Numbered from the stretch's first letter, positions 1 to 6,930 are shown. The stretch: DNA of 7,200 nucleotides from Thermoprotei archaeon (GCA_015661745.1 DQVL01000126.1:1-7200); one strand, 5' to 3'. Numbers and translations: made by a program. The notes: generated by a model from the letters alone, not told the origin.

Positions 1-363
1 ATTACTGGTGGGATGGCAGGTATATCAGGTGCTATGCTCCCACTCTGGTTTAGAACAGATCCTTCTATCGGTTCACTTATAATTATCAATGTATTTGCAG
101 CGAGTATATTGGGAGGAGTTAGGAGTCTATTACTAGCTATTGTATCTACATACTTAATTGGATTTACAGAGATATTGGGGACAACTTATCTATCAACTAT
201 CGTCCCTATGATAGGCGGTGTATCTACAGCGTCATATAGACCATTATTCCCGTTAGCCATGCTTGTATTTGCTTTACTAGTACTTCCCGAGGGGTTCTAT
301 GGGTTATGGGAGAAATATCGTGAGAAGAAGTTAAAGGGTAGGACGGAGGAGGGTGAAACATGA
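1..363 (+). CDS. LivH-type branched-chain amino acid ABC transporter permease, C-terminal part (5' end outside window)
   Basis: The reading frame is open from the first base, so this is the last 120 or so residues of a longer protein; the ATG at 13 is internal, not a start. LivH-type permeases form, with LivM, the membrane channel of ABC importers for branched-chain or other hydrophobic amino acids. The visible part has the family's late signature, a helix with NVFAASILGGVRS (compare the usual A-x-x-LGG-x-x-S/G), then a hydrophobic segment with the GFTEILG turn, an outer loop, and a last membrane helix (PLAMLVFALLVLPEG). It ends in a basic cytoplasmic tail (EKYREKKLKGR). The stop codon overlaps the start of the next gene (ATGA, 360-363), which implies translational coupling in one operon. 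Family assignment is firm; the actual substrate is not determined by the sequence. Confidence 0.85.
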   Translation: MTGGMAGISGAMLPLWFRTDPSIGSLIIINVFAASILGGVRSLLLAIVSTYLIGFTEILGTTYLSTIVPMIGGVSTASYRPLFPLAMLVFALLVLPEGFYGLWEKYREKKLKGRTEEGET

Positions 364-1466
364 GTCTACATGATTTGATACTTCAATTACCTCTTGAGGG
401 TCTACTCGGTTTTATTGTTGACCTGTCATTCTTTCTGGCAATCTATATAATCGTTACTACAGCCTTAAACCTACAATATGGATATACAGGTATCCCTAAC
501 TTTGGTCTAGCCTTTGGTGTAGCCATAGGCGCTTATATGACGGGATACGTGCCTGGTAGACTCGCATATATGATGTATTATGATCAGATAGCTGAAAAAG
601 TGGCTCCAATGTGTCCATCACTAGAATATGTGAGATGTAACATATTTATTAGGAATGAGATCAACGCTATAATATCTAAAGACCCTATTATAAGTATTGG
701 ACTATTGTTTTTAACATTGTTTATTGCTATCGCCGCGGGCGGTATCCTAGGATATATAGCTTCATATCCCGCTATAAGGTTAAGAGTAGATTTTCTGATG
801 ATGGTTTTAATAGCTATAGCAGAGGGTGTCAGGATAGTAGGCATGAATTATGAGCCCCTAGCAGGTGGGACATTAGGCGTATCCGTCCCCAATCTGATGG
901 CTTGGACAGGATTACCCAGGACATGGCAAAGCGCTATAATGGTTTTAACTATAACAGCTTTAGTGATATACTTTACATTCCATCTATTCTGGTCTCCATA
1001 TGGTAGAGTTCTAAAGGCCGTTAGAGAGAGTGAGGAGGCAGCGTTAGCAGTGGGTATAAATGTAAATAAAGTGAAGATCGAGGCAATGGTTGTTGGAAGC
1101 GCAATTGCAGCTGTTGCAGGATCAGTATATAGCTTGTATCTAGGGAATGTAGTCCCAACATCATATACTAGGTATGACTGGACATTCTGGCCATGGCTAA
1201 TGCTACTCCTCGGCGGAAGAGGTAGTGAATTTGGTGCGATAGCTGGAACAGTAGGTATAATATCTATTAGGAGGGTCATCTCAATTTATAAGCATGGGGT
1301 ACAACCTCTATTCCCATTTGATGTAGTATGGCTGGAGAGGATAGCCCTTGGCGTTGCATTCCTAGTTATTATGATGTTCAAGCCATATGGATTATTCCCA
1401 GAAAAACCTTTTAGATTAAAGGGTGTCCATGACAAGCAGGTCATAGTCAGGGGGGAGAAGGATTAG
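360..1466 (+). CDS. LivM-type branched-chain amino acid ABC transporter permease
   Basis: This 368-residue integral membrane protein is the second permease of the importer started by the preceding gene. The N-terminal GYTGIPNFGLAFGVAIGAYM (residues 41-60) is the LivM signature. The cytoplasmic ATPase-docking loop (EAA-like) is AVRESEEAALAVGIN at 220-234, and GGRGSEFGAIAGTVG (285-299) is the conserved late helix. The start ATG at 360 overlaps the upstream stop by 4 bases, so the start is well supported. Length is somewhat above the roughly 300-360 residues usual for LivM. The excess lies in a hydrophilic stretch at about 64-108 between early helices, which holds the protein's only two cysteines (C85, C93). 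The C-terminus is a basic cytoplasmic tail. No ATPase (LivG/LivF) or binding protein is visible; downstream the operon stops against a convergent gene. Substrate specificity is inferred from the family only. Confidence 0.9.
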   Translation: MSLHDLILQLPLEGLLGFIVDLSFFLAIYIIVTTALNLQYGYTGIPNFGLAFGVAIGAYMTGYVPGRLAYMMYYDQIAEKVAPMCPSLEYVRCNIFIRNEINAIISKDPIISIGLLFLTLFIAIAAGGILGYIASYPAIRLRVDFLMMVLIAIAEGVRIVGMNYEPLAGGTLGVSVPNLMAWTGLPRTWQSAIMVLTITALVIYFTFHLFWSPYGRVLKAVRESEEAALAVGINVNKVKIEAMVVGSAIAAVAGSVYSLYLGNVVPTSYTRYDWTFWPWLMLLLGGRGSEFGAIAGTVGIISIRRVISIYKHGVQPLFPFDVVWLERIALGVAFLVIMMFKPYGLFPEKPFRLKGVHDKQVIVRGEKD

Positions 1467-2590
1467 ATTCTCTCCTCTACCCTATATAAATTTATTCCGG
1501 CATCATCTATCTCCTTTAAATACCTTCTAAATAATTCATCATCTAAACCTATATATTCGGGAAGTATAACCTCCCATTCGAATATCCCATCCAATAACAT
1601 ATGTCCATACCTAGCTAGGTTAAAGCCGGTTGCTATCTGCATACCAGTCATCCCAAGTTCATCATTATAATATATATATGAGTAATAGATTGCCTCTACA
1701 TCTCTAGAATATCCATATACAGCTAAGAGAGTTTTATCCCTAGGATCTTTAGATAGATATTTATCAAACAATTTAGCTGTTACTTTAACAGGTTCGACAG
1801 CATATCCATCAACATCTATTGGGTCTATATCCAGAAACCCTATTTCACGTAGTAAATACATCTCCTTGAGATGCCCCTTATACCTAATTGTATATTCAGC
1901 CATGTTAGGAACATCCTTCAACGTATTTAATAATGTCTTTAATCCATCGGAAATGAAATATTCATATTCACCTTCACCTGGTAGTTTGACGATGCCGGTA
2001 TCCTCGAATGGATCGAAATATTTAACCTCTCCATCAACCACTTTCCGACATTTAATCTTATACTGGAGTAGGAAGCCTAGTGGATTCCATGTTATATTAG
2101 TTTTTAGGGGTTTACCCTCGGGATCCAGTGGGATCCCCCCTACATATATCTCAAGCTTATCAAGACCATCCAACTCTCGATATAAAGCCCCTGATAATGT
2201 CTGTGCCATACCCGGTGCTACACCTGCATATAGAAATGCTTTACATCCAGATTTCTTTGCCATATTTTGGTAGAGGGGGATTCTATCCTCTGGTACAGAG
2301 GATACGTCGACCACGTTAATACCTTGACTGATCATATACTCTACATATTTATTTGATATATCAATGGGAAGTGATGAGAGGAATAACCTTGCTCTATCTT
2401 TATATCTTGATAGGTCATCCAATTTTGGAGTTAACCTAGCTATATCAATATCTAATTCAGTACGAATCTTCTTTAGACGTTCCTCACTAATATCTAACGC
2501 TAAAACCTTATAACCTAATCTCTTGAGATCATATGCAGCGGCGTATCCGATCCTACCTACACCTAATATACATACATCATATTTCATCAT
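1463..2590 (-). CDS. Saccharopine dehydrogenase / L-lysine 6-dehydrogenase-like oxidoreductase
   Basis: This 375-residue protein has an N-terminal Rossmann domain with GVGRIG (residues 10-15) after beta-1 and an acidic residue, D33, closing beta-2 (KVLALD). That favours NAD over NADP. The catalytic/dimerisation part carries signatures of the lysine 6-dehydrogenase/saccharopine dehydrogenase family: GVAPGM (123-128), the IYVGGIP stretch (148-154), ITWNP (166-170), SDGLKTLL (214-221), TIRYKGH (234-240) and GMTGMQIATGF (313-323). Family members oxidise the epsilon-amino group of lysine or cleave/form saccharopine; which applies here cannot be told from sequence. Two start codons stand in tandem (2590 and 2587). 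The first is used here because a TATA-like box lies about 26 bases upstream of it. The gene ends tail to tail with the LivM gene, their stop codons sharing the bases TTAG. It is divergent from the cystathionine-type gene, so the two may be co-controlled. Confidence 0.85.
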   Translation of the reverse strand: MMKYDVCILGVGRIGYAAAYDLKRLGYKVLALDISEERLKKIRTELDIDIARLTPKLDDLSRYKDRARLFLSSLPIDISNKYVEYMISQGINVVDVSSVPEDRIPLYQNMAKKSGCKAFLYAGVAPGMAQTLSGALYRELDGLDKLEIYVGGIPLDPEGKPLKTNITWNPLGFLLQYKIKCRKVVDGEVKYFDPFEDTGIVKLPGEGEYEYFISDGLKTLLNTLKDVPNMAEYTIRYKGHLKEMYLLREIGFLDIDPIDVDGYAVEPVKVTAKLFDKYLSKDPRDKTLLAVYGYSRDVEAIYYSYIYYNDELGMTGMQIATGFNLARYGHMLLDGIFEWEVILPEYIGLDDELFRRYLKEIDDAGINLYRVEERI

Positions 2591-2610
2591 AATTAGTGTA
2601 TAGAGTGGCC

Positions 2611-2620
2611 ATTAATATAC
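2611..2620 (-). promoter_or_regulatory. TATA-like box of the dehydrogenase gene
   Basis: Read on the minus strand this is GTATATTAAT, centred about 26 bases before the ATG at 2590. That is the spacing expected between an archaeal TATA box and the start site of a leaderless transcript. There is no Shine-Dalgarno-like GGTGA before the start codon, which agrees with leaderless initiation. This is inferred from position and composition only. Confidence 0.5.
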
Positions 2621-2641
2621 CCATATCTACATGTTTTGGAG

Positions 2642-2650
2642 ATATATATA
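2642..2650 (+). promoter_or_regulatory. TATA-like box of the cystathionine gamma-synthase/lyase gene
   Basis: ATATATATA is centred 26 bases before the ATG at 2672, matching archaeal TATA-to-start spacing for a leaderless mRNA. Its position decides the start of the following gene: the TTG at 2636, which would extend the frame upstream, lies ahead of the box and would not be transcribed. The box is about 30 bases from the oppositely oriented TATA-like box of the dehydrogenase gene. Confidence 0.5.
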
Positions 2651-2671
2651 TCCAAACTAAATATAATGTAT

Positions 2672-3805
2672 ATGAAGTTTGATACACTATGTATACATGC
2701 GGGAGAGGAATATTTAGAATATGACGTTACACCGCCTATACATCTATCCTCAACCTTTAAAATAAAGGATATTAATCAGAGATTCTTATACTCAAGGACT
2801 GATAACCCGACTAGAGCCTCTTTAGAAGAGAAATTAGCTTCTATCGAGGGGGGTAGATATGCCTTAGCATTCTCCTCTGGCATGGGAGCCTTATCCGCGG
2901 TATTCCTCTCCATACTTGGTAAGGGTGATAAATTGGTTGTATCTAAAGATTTATATGGTGGGACTAAGCATCTATGTAAAAATATACTTCCCAGGTTTGG
3001 GATAAAAGTGGTTTATGTAGACACTAGAGACCCTGAAAATATTGTGGATGAAGCGGGGGATGCAAAGCTTATACATATAGAGACACCGAGCAACCCAATG
3101 ATGTGGATATCCCCCATCAAGGAGATATCTGAAGTAGCTAAGAGATATGGAGCATTATTATCTGTAGATAATACATTTGCATCACCATATATACAGAGGC
3201 CACTAGAGTTGGGAGCGGATATATCGATACATAGTGCAACCAAATATTTATCTGGACATAGCGACATAATAGCTGGTGCAGCAGTATTTAAAGATGAAGA
3301 ACTCTATAGAAATACAAAGGTTTTGAGATCAAGACTTGGTAATCCACTATCGCCGTTCGACTCATACCTCCTACTGAGGAGTATAAAGACTTTAGGTGTT
3401 AGAGTTGAGAGACACTCTAGCAATGCATATAGAATAGCTAAATATTTAGAGGAGCATCCCAAGATATCCAATGTATTATATCCATTTCTCGACAGTTTTC
3501 CACAGTATGAAATGGCTAAGAGGCAGATGAGACTAGGTGGAGGAATGATCACATTTAATTTAAAGACGGATGATCAAGAGAAGATAGATAGGTTCCTAGA
3601 CAGCTTTACCATAATCAGTAAAGCAGTTAGCCTAGGTGGTGTTGAATCACTTATTGAACAGCCATATACAATGACCCATAGAGAACTAACGGAGGAGGAG
3701 AAGAATGAATTGGGGATTTTGAGAGGGACAATAAGATTTTCAGTCGGTATAGAAGATGTAGATGACATTATAAATGATCTTTCAAAAGCCCTCGAAGCTA
3801 TATAA
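2672..3805 (+). CDS. Cystathionine gamma-synthase / gamma-lyase family PLP enzyme (Cys/Met metabolism)
   Basis: A 377-residue cytoplasmic PLP enzyme. With ATG 2672 as residue 1, the visible motifs are YSR (40-42, binds the PLP phosphate of the partner subunit), SSGMGA (68-73), YGGT (95-98, the Tyr stacks on PLP), SVDNTFASP (164-172, with the Asp that pairs with the pyridine nitrogen) and SATKYLSGHSD with the Schiff-base Lys at 191. SLGGVESL (320-327) follows, then IRFSVGIED with the carboxylate-binding Arg at 355. The Glu in GGVES is typical of cystathionine gamma-synthases and gamma-lyases rather than methionine gamma-lyases. The enzyme would make or cleave cystathionine, linking homoserine, cysteine and methionine; synthase and lyase activity cannot be separated by eye. 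The ATG at 2666 and an upstream TTG at 2636 are alternative starts, but TATA spacing and family alignment (MKFDTLCIHAGEE) favour 2672. Length is normal for the family. A DCC-type thiol protein follows after 7 bases. Confidence 0.9.
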   Translation: MKFDTLCIHAGEEYLEYDVTPPIHLSSTFKIKDINQRFLYSRTDNPTRASLEEKLASIEGGRYALAFSSGMGALSAVFLSILGKGDKLVVSKDLYGGTKHLCKNILPRFGIKVVYVDTRDPENIVDEAGDAKLIHIETPSNPMMWISPIKEISEVAKRYGALLSVDNTFASPYIQRPLELGADISIHSATKYLSGHSDIIAGAAVFKDEELYRNTKVLRSRLGNPLSPFDSYLLLRSIKTLGVRVERHSSNAYRIAKYLEEHPKISNVLYPFLDSFPQYEMAKRQMRLGGGMITFNLKTDDQEKIDRFLDSFTIISKAVSLGGVESLIEQPYTMTHRELTEEEKNELGILRGTIRFSVGIEDVDDIINDLSKALEAI

Positions 3806-3812
3806 TATTGAG

Positions 3813-4250
3813 ATGTATATGAGTGATGAGGAGATAGTAAGGCTTGCATATGATGGGAGATGCTTTGTATGTGAAGCTTTAGCTGATAACCTATCCAACG
3901 AATTTAACTTAAAGGCTATACCAGTTCAGAACCTATATAAAAAATATGGTTTAGAACATGATGCATATCTCATAGTTAGGGATAGGAAGTATAAGGGGTA
4001 TAGTTGGTTAATACACTTTATTTTAAGGGGAAAGTTTAAAAAAGTGTTTACAGCCATTATATTAGCTTCCTATCCAATAACCGTTAAATATAGGTTGATT
4101 AAGGGATATGGGGGGCATCCAGTAAAGTATCTAGGTGAAGGAAAGATATTTTTGAAATTGGCAACCCTATTCTTATCCCTATACCTGCTCAGATGGATAT
4201 TAAAAATATGGTTTAGGATATGGGGGTTAAGGCTTAAGCATCCTATATAG
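3813..4250 (+). CDS. DCC-family (DUF393-like) thiol-disulfide protein with C-terminal hydrophobic helix
   Basis: A small basic protein of 145 residues. Near the N-terminus it has YDGRCFVC (residues 13-20), the D-G-x-C-x-x-C signature that names the DCC family, whose members are predicted thioredoxin-fold thiol-disulfide oxidoreductases. The rest fits the family outline: a YLIVRDRKYKGYSW strand-turn region (52-65), then a helical part and a late YRLIKGY. Residues about 112-136 (FLKLATLFLSLYLLRWILKI) form a hydrophobic helix that could anchor it in the membrane; a Lys/Arg-rich tail follows. The start is uncertain: ATG at 3813 or 3819 follows the upstream stop by 7 or 13 bases, while ATG at 3774 would overlap the previous gene by 32 bases and add an unconserved leader. 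It is probably co-transcribed with the cystathionine-type enzyme, suggesting a role in sulfur or thiol redox chemistry (inference). Its 3' end overlaps the convergent M20 gene by 24 bases. Confidence 0.7.
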   Translation: MYMSDEEIVRLAYDGRCFVCEALADNLSNEFNLKAIPVQNLYKKYGLEHDAYLIVRDRKYKGYSWLIHFILRGKFKKVFTAIILASYPITVKYRLIKGYGGHPVKYLGEGKIFLKLATLFLSLYLLRWILKIWFRIWGLRLKHPI

Positions 4251-5474
4251 AATCCTAAGATAGACTCTAAAAGCCCGTTTTACATCATTAATCTCTATCC
4301 TCTCATCAAATCCATGTATTCTACTCCATTCCCCAGGTCCATATACCACAGCGTCGCACCCCTTAAGTCTAAAATGTCTCCCATCAGTCGCCCCCATAAC
4401 AAGAGAAGGCTTAGGCTTATAACCCATCTCTTCATATGCAGACTCTTCAATCACTTTAGCCAATGGCGTCTCTGGATTGGTATAGTTGGGATCATGTCCA
4501 GATATCTTCTCAATAGATACTCCATCAAATTTAGACAGCTTCTCACCAACCAGCTTGAGTACATCATCAACTGTGATAGCATGTGGTATACGCATATCGA
4601 AATCTATTGTACATTCGGGGGCAACTACATTTGTCTTTACACCACCATTTATCAACCCAACATTACAGGATAACCTAAAAAATATTTTTTCAATACCATC
4701 TAAACCCAATAACTCCTTAGCTTTTAAACCACTTTGTATAGCTATATCACGTATATCCCCTGGAGGTTCAAAGTCTATCTCACTCAACTTATATATTTCT
4801 TTAATAACTTCACCAGCCTTAAGAATAGCATTATCCCCCGCATACGGCGATACACTTGCATGTGCTGGCTCACCAACAACCTTAACCCTATACCATACAA
4901 TACCTTTCTCCCCAATATTATAATAGTTTAATGTAGATGGTTCACCCAATAAGACATAATTCGGTTTTATACCTAATTCCTCAGCAATATATAAGCTACC
5001 ATATTGACCACCCACCTCCTCATCACCGACTGCCGCCAATGACACACCCCTATCAAACTTGTCAAATACATTTGTAAACACTGCATATGCAAATATTAAT
5101 GCTGATAATCCACCCTTCATATCACTCGCTCCACGTCCATATACATATCCATCAACTATCTTACCAGAATATGGTGGATATGTCCATCTACTATGGTCAC
5201 CCTCGGGAACTACATCCATATGACCATTCAACATTATATAGTCTTCCCCACCAACATTAGAATATATTGTGACTACTCCTTCCTTCGGTTCAATCCATCT
5301 ACTCTGTAGACCCCATTTAGATAGGAAGCTTTGTACATATTCAGCGGCTTCCCTCACATCTCCAGGTGGATTTACACTCTTAACCTGTATAAAGCCACTT
5401 AAGAAATTTATCAATTCATCCTCATATTCCCTTCCCCTAGATAAAAGCATATCTAACTTAGAGTCTACAGTCAT
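4227..5474 (-). CDS. M20 family metallohydrolase (ArgE/DapE/ACY1-type amidohydrolase or peptidase)
   Basis: A zinc-dependent hydrolase of about 415 residues, presumably cytoplasmic (no signal peptide). Numbered from the TTG at 5483, the co-catalytic metal ligands are H88 (NGHMDVVP), D121 (GRGASDMKGG), E156 with catalytic E155 (GDEEVGG), E181 (LGEPS) and H390 (SRIHGFDE). All are present, so the enzyme looks intact. The lid/dimerisation domain spans roughly 195-305 with GEPAHAS (204-210). GATDGRHF (364-371) is typical of the ArgE/DapE branch. Possible substrates are N-acyl amino acids (acetylornithine, succinyl-diaminopimelate, acyl-lysine-like compounds) or small peptides; the sequence does not decide. 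The start is taken as ATG 5474; TTG 5483 is an alternative. A weak TATA-like stretch (about 5496-5504, minus strand) sits some 26 bases upstream of ATG 5474. The gene lies only 33 bases after the NnrS-like gene, so it may be served by that gene's transcript, its own promoter, or both. Confidence 0.87.
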   Translation of the reverse strand: MTVDSKLDMLLSRGREYEDELINFLSGFIQVKSVNPPGDVREAAEYVQSFLSKWGLQSRWIEPKEGVVTIYSNVGGEDYIMLNGHMDVVPEGDHSRWTYPPYSGKIVDGYVYGRGASDMKGGLSALIFAYAVFTNVFDKFDRGVSLAAVGDEEVGGQYGSLYIAEELGIKPNYVLLGEPSTLNYYNIGEKGIVWYRVKVVGEPAHASVSPYAGDNAILKAGEVIKEIYKLSEIDFEPPGDIRDIAIQSGLKAKELLGLDGIEKIFFRLSCNVGLINGGVKTNVVAPECTIDFDMRIPHAITVDDVLKLVGEKLSKFDGVSIEKISGHDPNYTNPETPLAKVIEESAYEEMGYKPKPSLVMGATDGRHFRLKGCDAVVYGPGEWSRIHGFDERIEINDVKRAFRVYLRILYRMLKP

Positions 5475-5507
5475 AACACTCAAAAAATAATTAATGTATC
5501 TAAAGCT

Positions 5508-6752
5508 TTATTTAACCTCCTCATTAAAAAGACGTGTCAACATAATGATGAAATATGTTAGTGACGCTATTATAAGGGATGTATGGAGAATAGCCATGTA
5601 TGACCCCTTAAATATATTTATTAAATCGGTTATTATCCTGAGTAAAACAGCGGTATTTAACATTATCATCGGTGTATAACTTAAATTTCTATATGCCGGC
5701 TTTCTAAGTATAATGGGTGGGAGCATTATACCCCCATAGGCATAGATAAAATTACCTATAAACCCTAGGGTTAAACTGTGTAGAGAAGCATCCCAGATTA
5801 GTATATCGGGAGAAGGTAAAATCGAAGGTATAGCGAGATATATAATGAGAAGAATATATGATGTGTATAGCCAGAGACCCGCCATATTTAAATGTCTAGT
5901 GAAATATCTATATCTAATCCAGTCTCTCTCCCGCATCCTACTAGCATATTCATTACCTGGATATCTCTCGAAGATGTTATATGCTATACCATAGATAGAT
6001 ATGGAGAGTAGAAATAGTATGGCGGCTAAGCTAAAAAACATATATCTATTTAGAACTAGGCTCAATATAGTTAGTATAATACCCAATATGTGTAGTATAA
6101 ATGAATATTTTAATATGCTATCCCTCACATAAGTAAATTTAAACTTCATCGTCCTAACAGATACACCGATTATAAGGGATACTACAAAACCAGTTAAGAA
6201 CAGATGGTCATATCTATATTCATTCAATATTAGTGGCGACCCATAAATGAACATATAATAAACTCTATATCCAAGGATAAATAGTAATGTCGACATTGAC
6301 AATGCAATATATAGATCGGCCGATCTATAAACCCTATTGTTTAGACGGATCCTAGATAAAATATATAATGCGAAGATACCTGCTCCAAGAGTTGAGGCAA
6401 TCGTAGGATAAGGAGTATATATCGAGTTGAATACCAAGATAACTTGTGTAGCCTCGCCAGAGACTAATAGAGCTACAGTAGATAATGCATATTTTAGACT
6501 GGCTTTATAATTCCAAAATGCAGGTATAAAAGTATATGCTACACCCATTATAAAGGGTAATAAAACCATGTAGTACATTATGCTTGGATGTAGAGATATA
6601 TATGTAGATACATTAGATAATGGCGTCTCCCACAATATATATAGCCAGAGACCACCGATCAACACACCAGCCATGGAGGCAATATAAACTAGATATATAA
6701 CTTTTTTAGCCAATACAGATGTGGGGAAAGTGTAGCTCATATGTATATACAT
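5508..6752 (-). CDS. NnrS-like multi-pass membrane protein (putative heme/copper protein)
   Basis: A very hydrophobic protein of 414 residues with about 12 predicted membrane helices (roughly 16-40, 55-78, 88-108, 115-133, 144-170, 182-200, 215-234, 238-260, 288-310, 322-345, 358-382, 386-408). Its size, helix number and motif spacing resemble the NnrS family, heme- and copper-containing proteins linked to nitric oxide handling in bacteria. The resemblance is best at SLHSLTLGFIGNFIYAYGG (323-341; NnrS has H-x-L-T-x-G-F-I-G-N), HLFLTGFVVSLIIGVSVR (183-200) and an early H55 preceding a helix with PFIMGVAYTFIP. Histidines at 55, 183, 221, 287, 325 and 390 lie in or beside helices and could be metal or heme ligands. 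This is recognition by eye of a divergent homologue, so function is tentative; another heme-copper oxidase subunit I-like family is possible. The start is ATG 6752 or ATG 6740 (MSYTFP). The M20 gene follows 33 bases downstream. Confidence 0.6.
   Translation of the reverse strand: MYIHMSYTFPTSVLAKKVIYLVYIASMAGVLIGGLWLYILWETPLSNVSTYISLHPSIMYYMVLLPFIMGVAYTFIPAFWNYKASLKYALSTVALLVSGEATQVILVFNSIYTPYPTIASTLGAGIFALYILSRIRLNNRVYRSADLYIALSMSTLLFILGYRVYYMFIYGSPLILNEYRYDHLFLTGFVVSLIIGVSVRTMKFKFTYVRDSILKYSFILHILGIILTILSLVLNRYMFFSLAAILFLLSISIYGIAYNIFERYPGNEYASRMRERDWIRYRYFTRHLNMAGLWLYTSYILLIIYLAIPSILPSPDILIWDASLHSLTLGFIGNFIYAYGGIMLPPIILRKPAYRNLSYTPMIMLNTAVLLRIITDLINIFKGSYMAILHTSLIIASLTYFIIMLTRLFNEEVK
6741..6752. 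repeat. 12-bp perfect palindrome at the NnrS-like start codon
   Basis: ATGTATATACAT reads identically on both strands, and its minus-strand copy begins with the ATG at 6752. The symmetry ends at once on both sides (T at 6740 and T at 6753 do not pair). It could be a half-site-symmetric operator overlapping the start, or chance in AT-rich DNA. The symmetry is seen; any regulatory role is inference. Confidence 0.4.
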
Positions 6753-6930
6753 TTGAAGATATACAAATTATTAAATAATTGTATAACCACATTAGATAAG
6801 AAAATTATTGAACAAATTGGATATATATTGGTTTCATATCCCGATTAGTTGGAAACATTGGGTTATATACTATTGGAACAAAATTTTTTCATAGCTAAAA
6901 CCTTTTAATAAATAATTATGTTATAGAAAT
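6753..6930. other. AT-rich divergent intergenic region with repeated ATTGG motifs
   Basis: These 178 bases separate the NnrS-like gene (leftward) from the coiled-coil gene (rightward) and should hold both promoters. A/T-rich TATA-like DNA occurs near 6768-6778 for the leftward gene, though its spacing to either candidate ATG is not ideal. ATTGG occurs at 6816, 6827, 6857 and 6872, with a related TTGG at 6849. The blocks 6816-6831 and 6857-6876 are imperfect copies of ATTGG, an A/T-rich spacer and ATTGG. A six-base T run lies at 6884-6889. I see no credible gene or structured RNA here. Confidence 0.45.
6903..6913 (+). promoter_or_regulatory. TATA-like box of the coiled-coil gene
   Basis: TTTTAATAAAT is centred about 24 bases before the ATG at 6931, consistent with an archaeal TATA element driving a leaderless or nearly leaderless transcript. 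No Shine-Dalgarno-like sequence precedes the ATG (TTATAGAAAT), which supports this reading. Confidence 0.45.

Noticed and set aside
584..1279. Two minus-strand open frames opposite the LivM-type gene
   Set aside because: They lie wholly within a well-supported membrane protein gene, have no recognisable motifs, and are typical antisense shadows of hydrophobic codons.
1866..2319. Plus-strand open frames opposite the dehydrogenase gene
   Set aside because: They are antisense to conserved Rossmann and catalytic regions and show no protein-family features.
2636..2671. TTG-initiated extension of the cystathionine-type gene by 12 residues
   Set aside because: The extension lies over the TATA-like box and adds residues not expected in the family; ATG 2672 fits both the promoter spacing and the normal N-terminus.
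4314..4931. Several plus-strand open frames opposite the M20 gene
   Set aside because: They overlap one another and the intact metal-ligand motifs of the hydrolase on the other strand; no independent signals.
6741..6848. A 35-codon plus-strand frame starting at ATG 6741 and ending at TAG 6846-6848
   Set aside because: Its start exists only because of the palindrome at the NnrS-like start. It has no clear promoter or ribosome site, and its composition simply reflects AT-rich spacer.
6884..6889. Six-base T run as a possible terminator
   Set aside because: No plus-strand gene ends upstream of it within the spacer, so there is no transcript for it to terminate; it is probably just part of the AT-rich promoter region.
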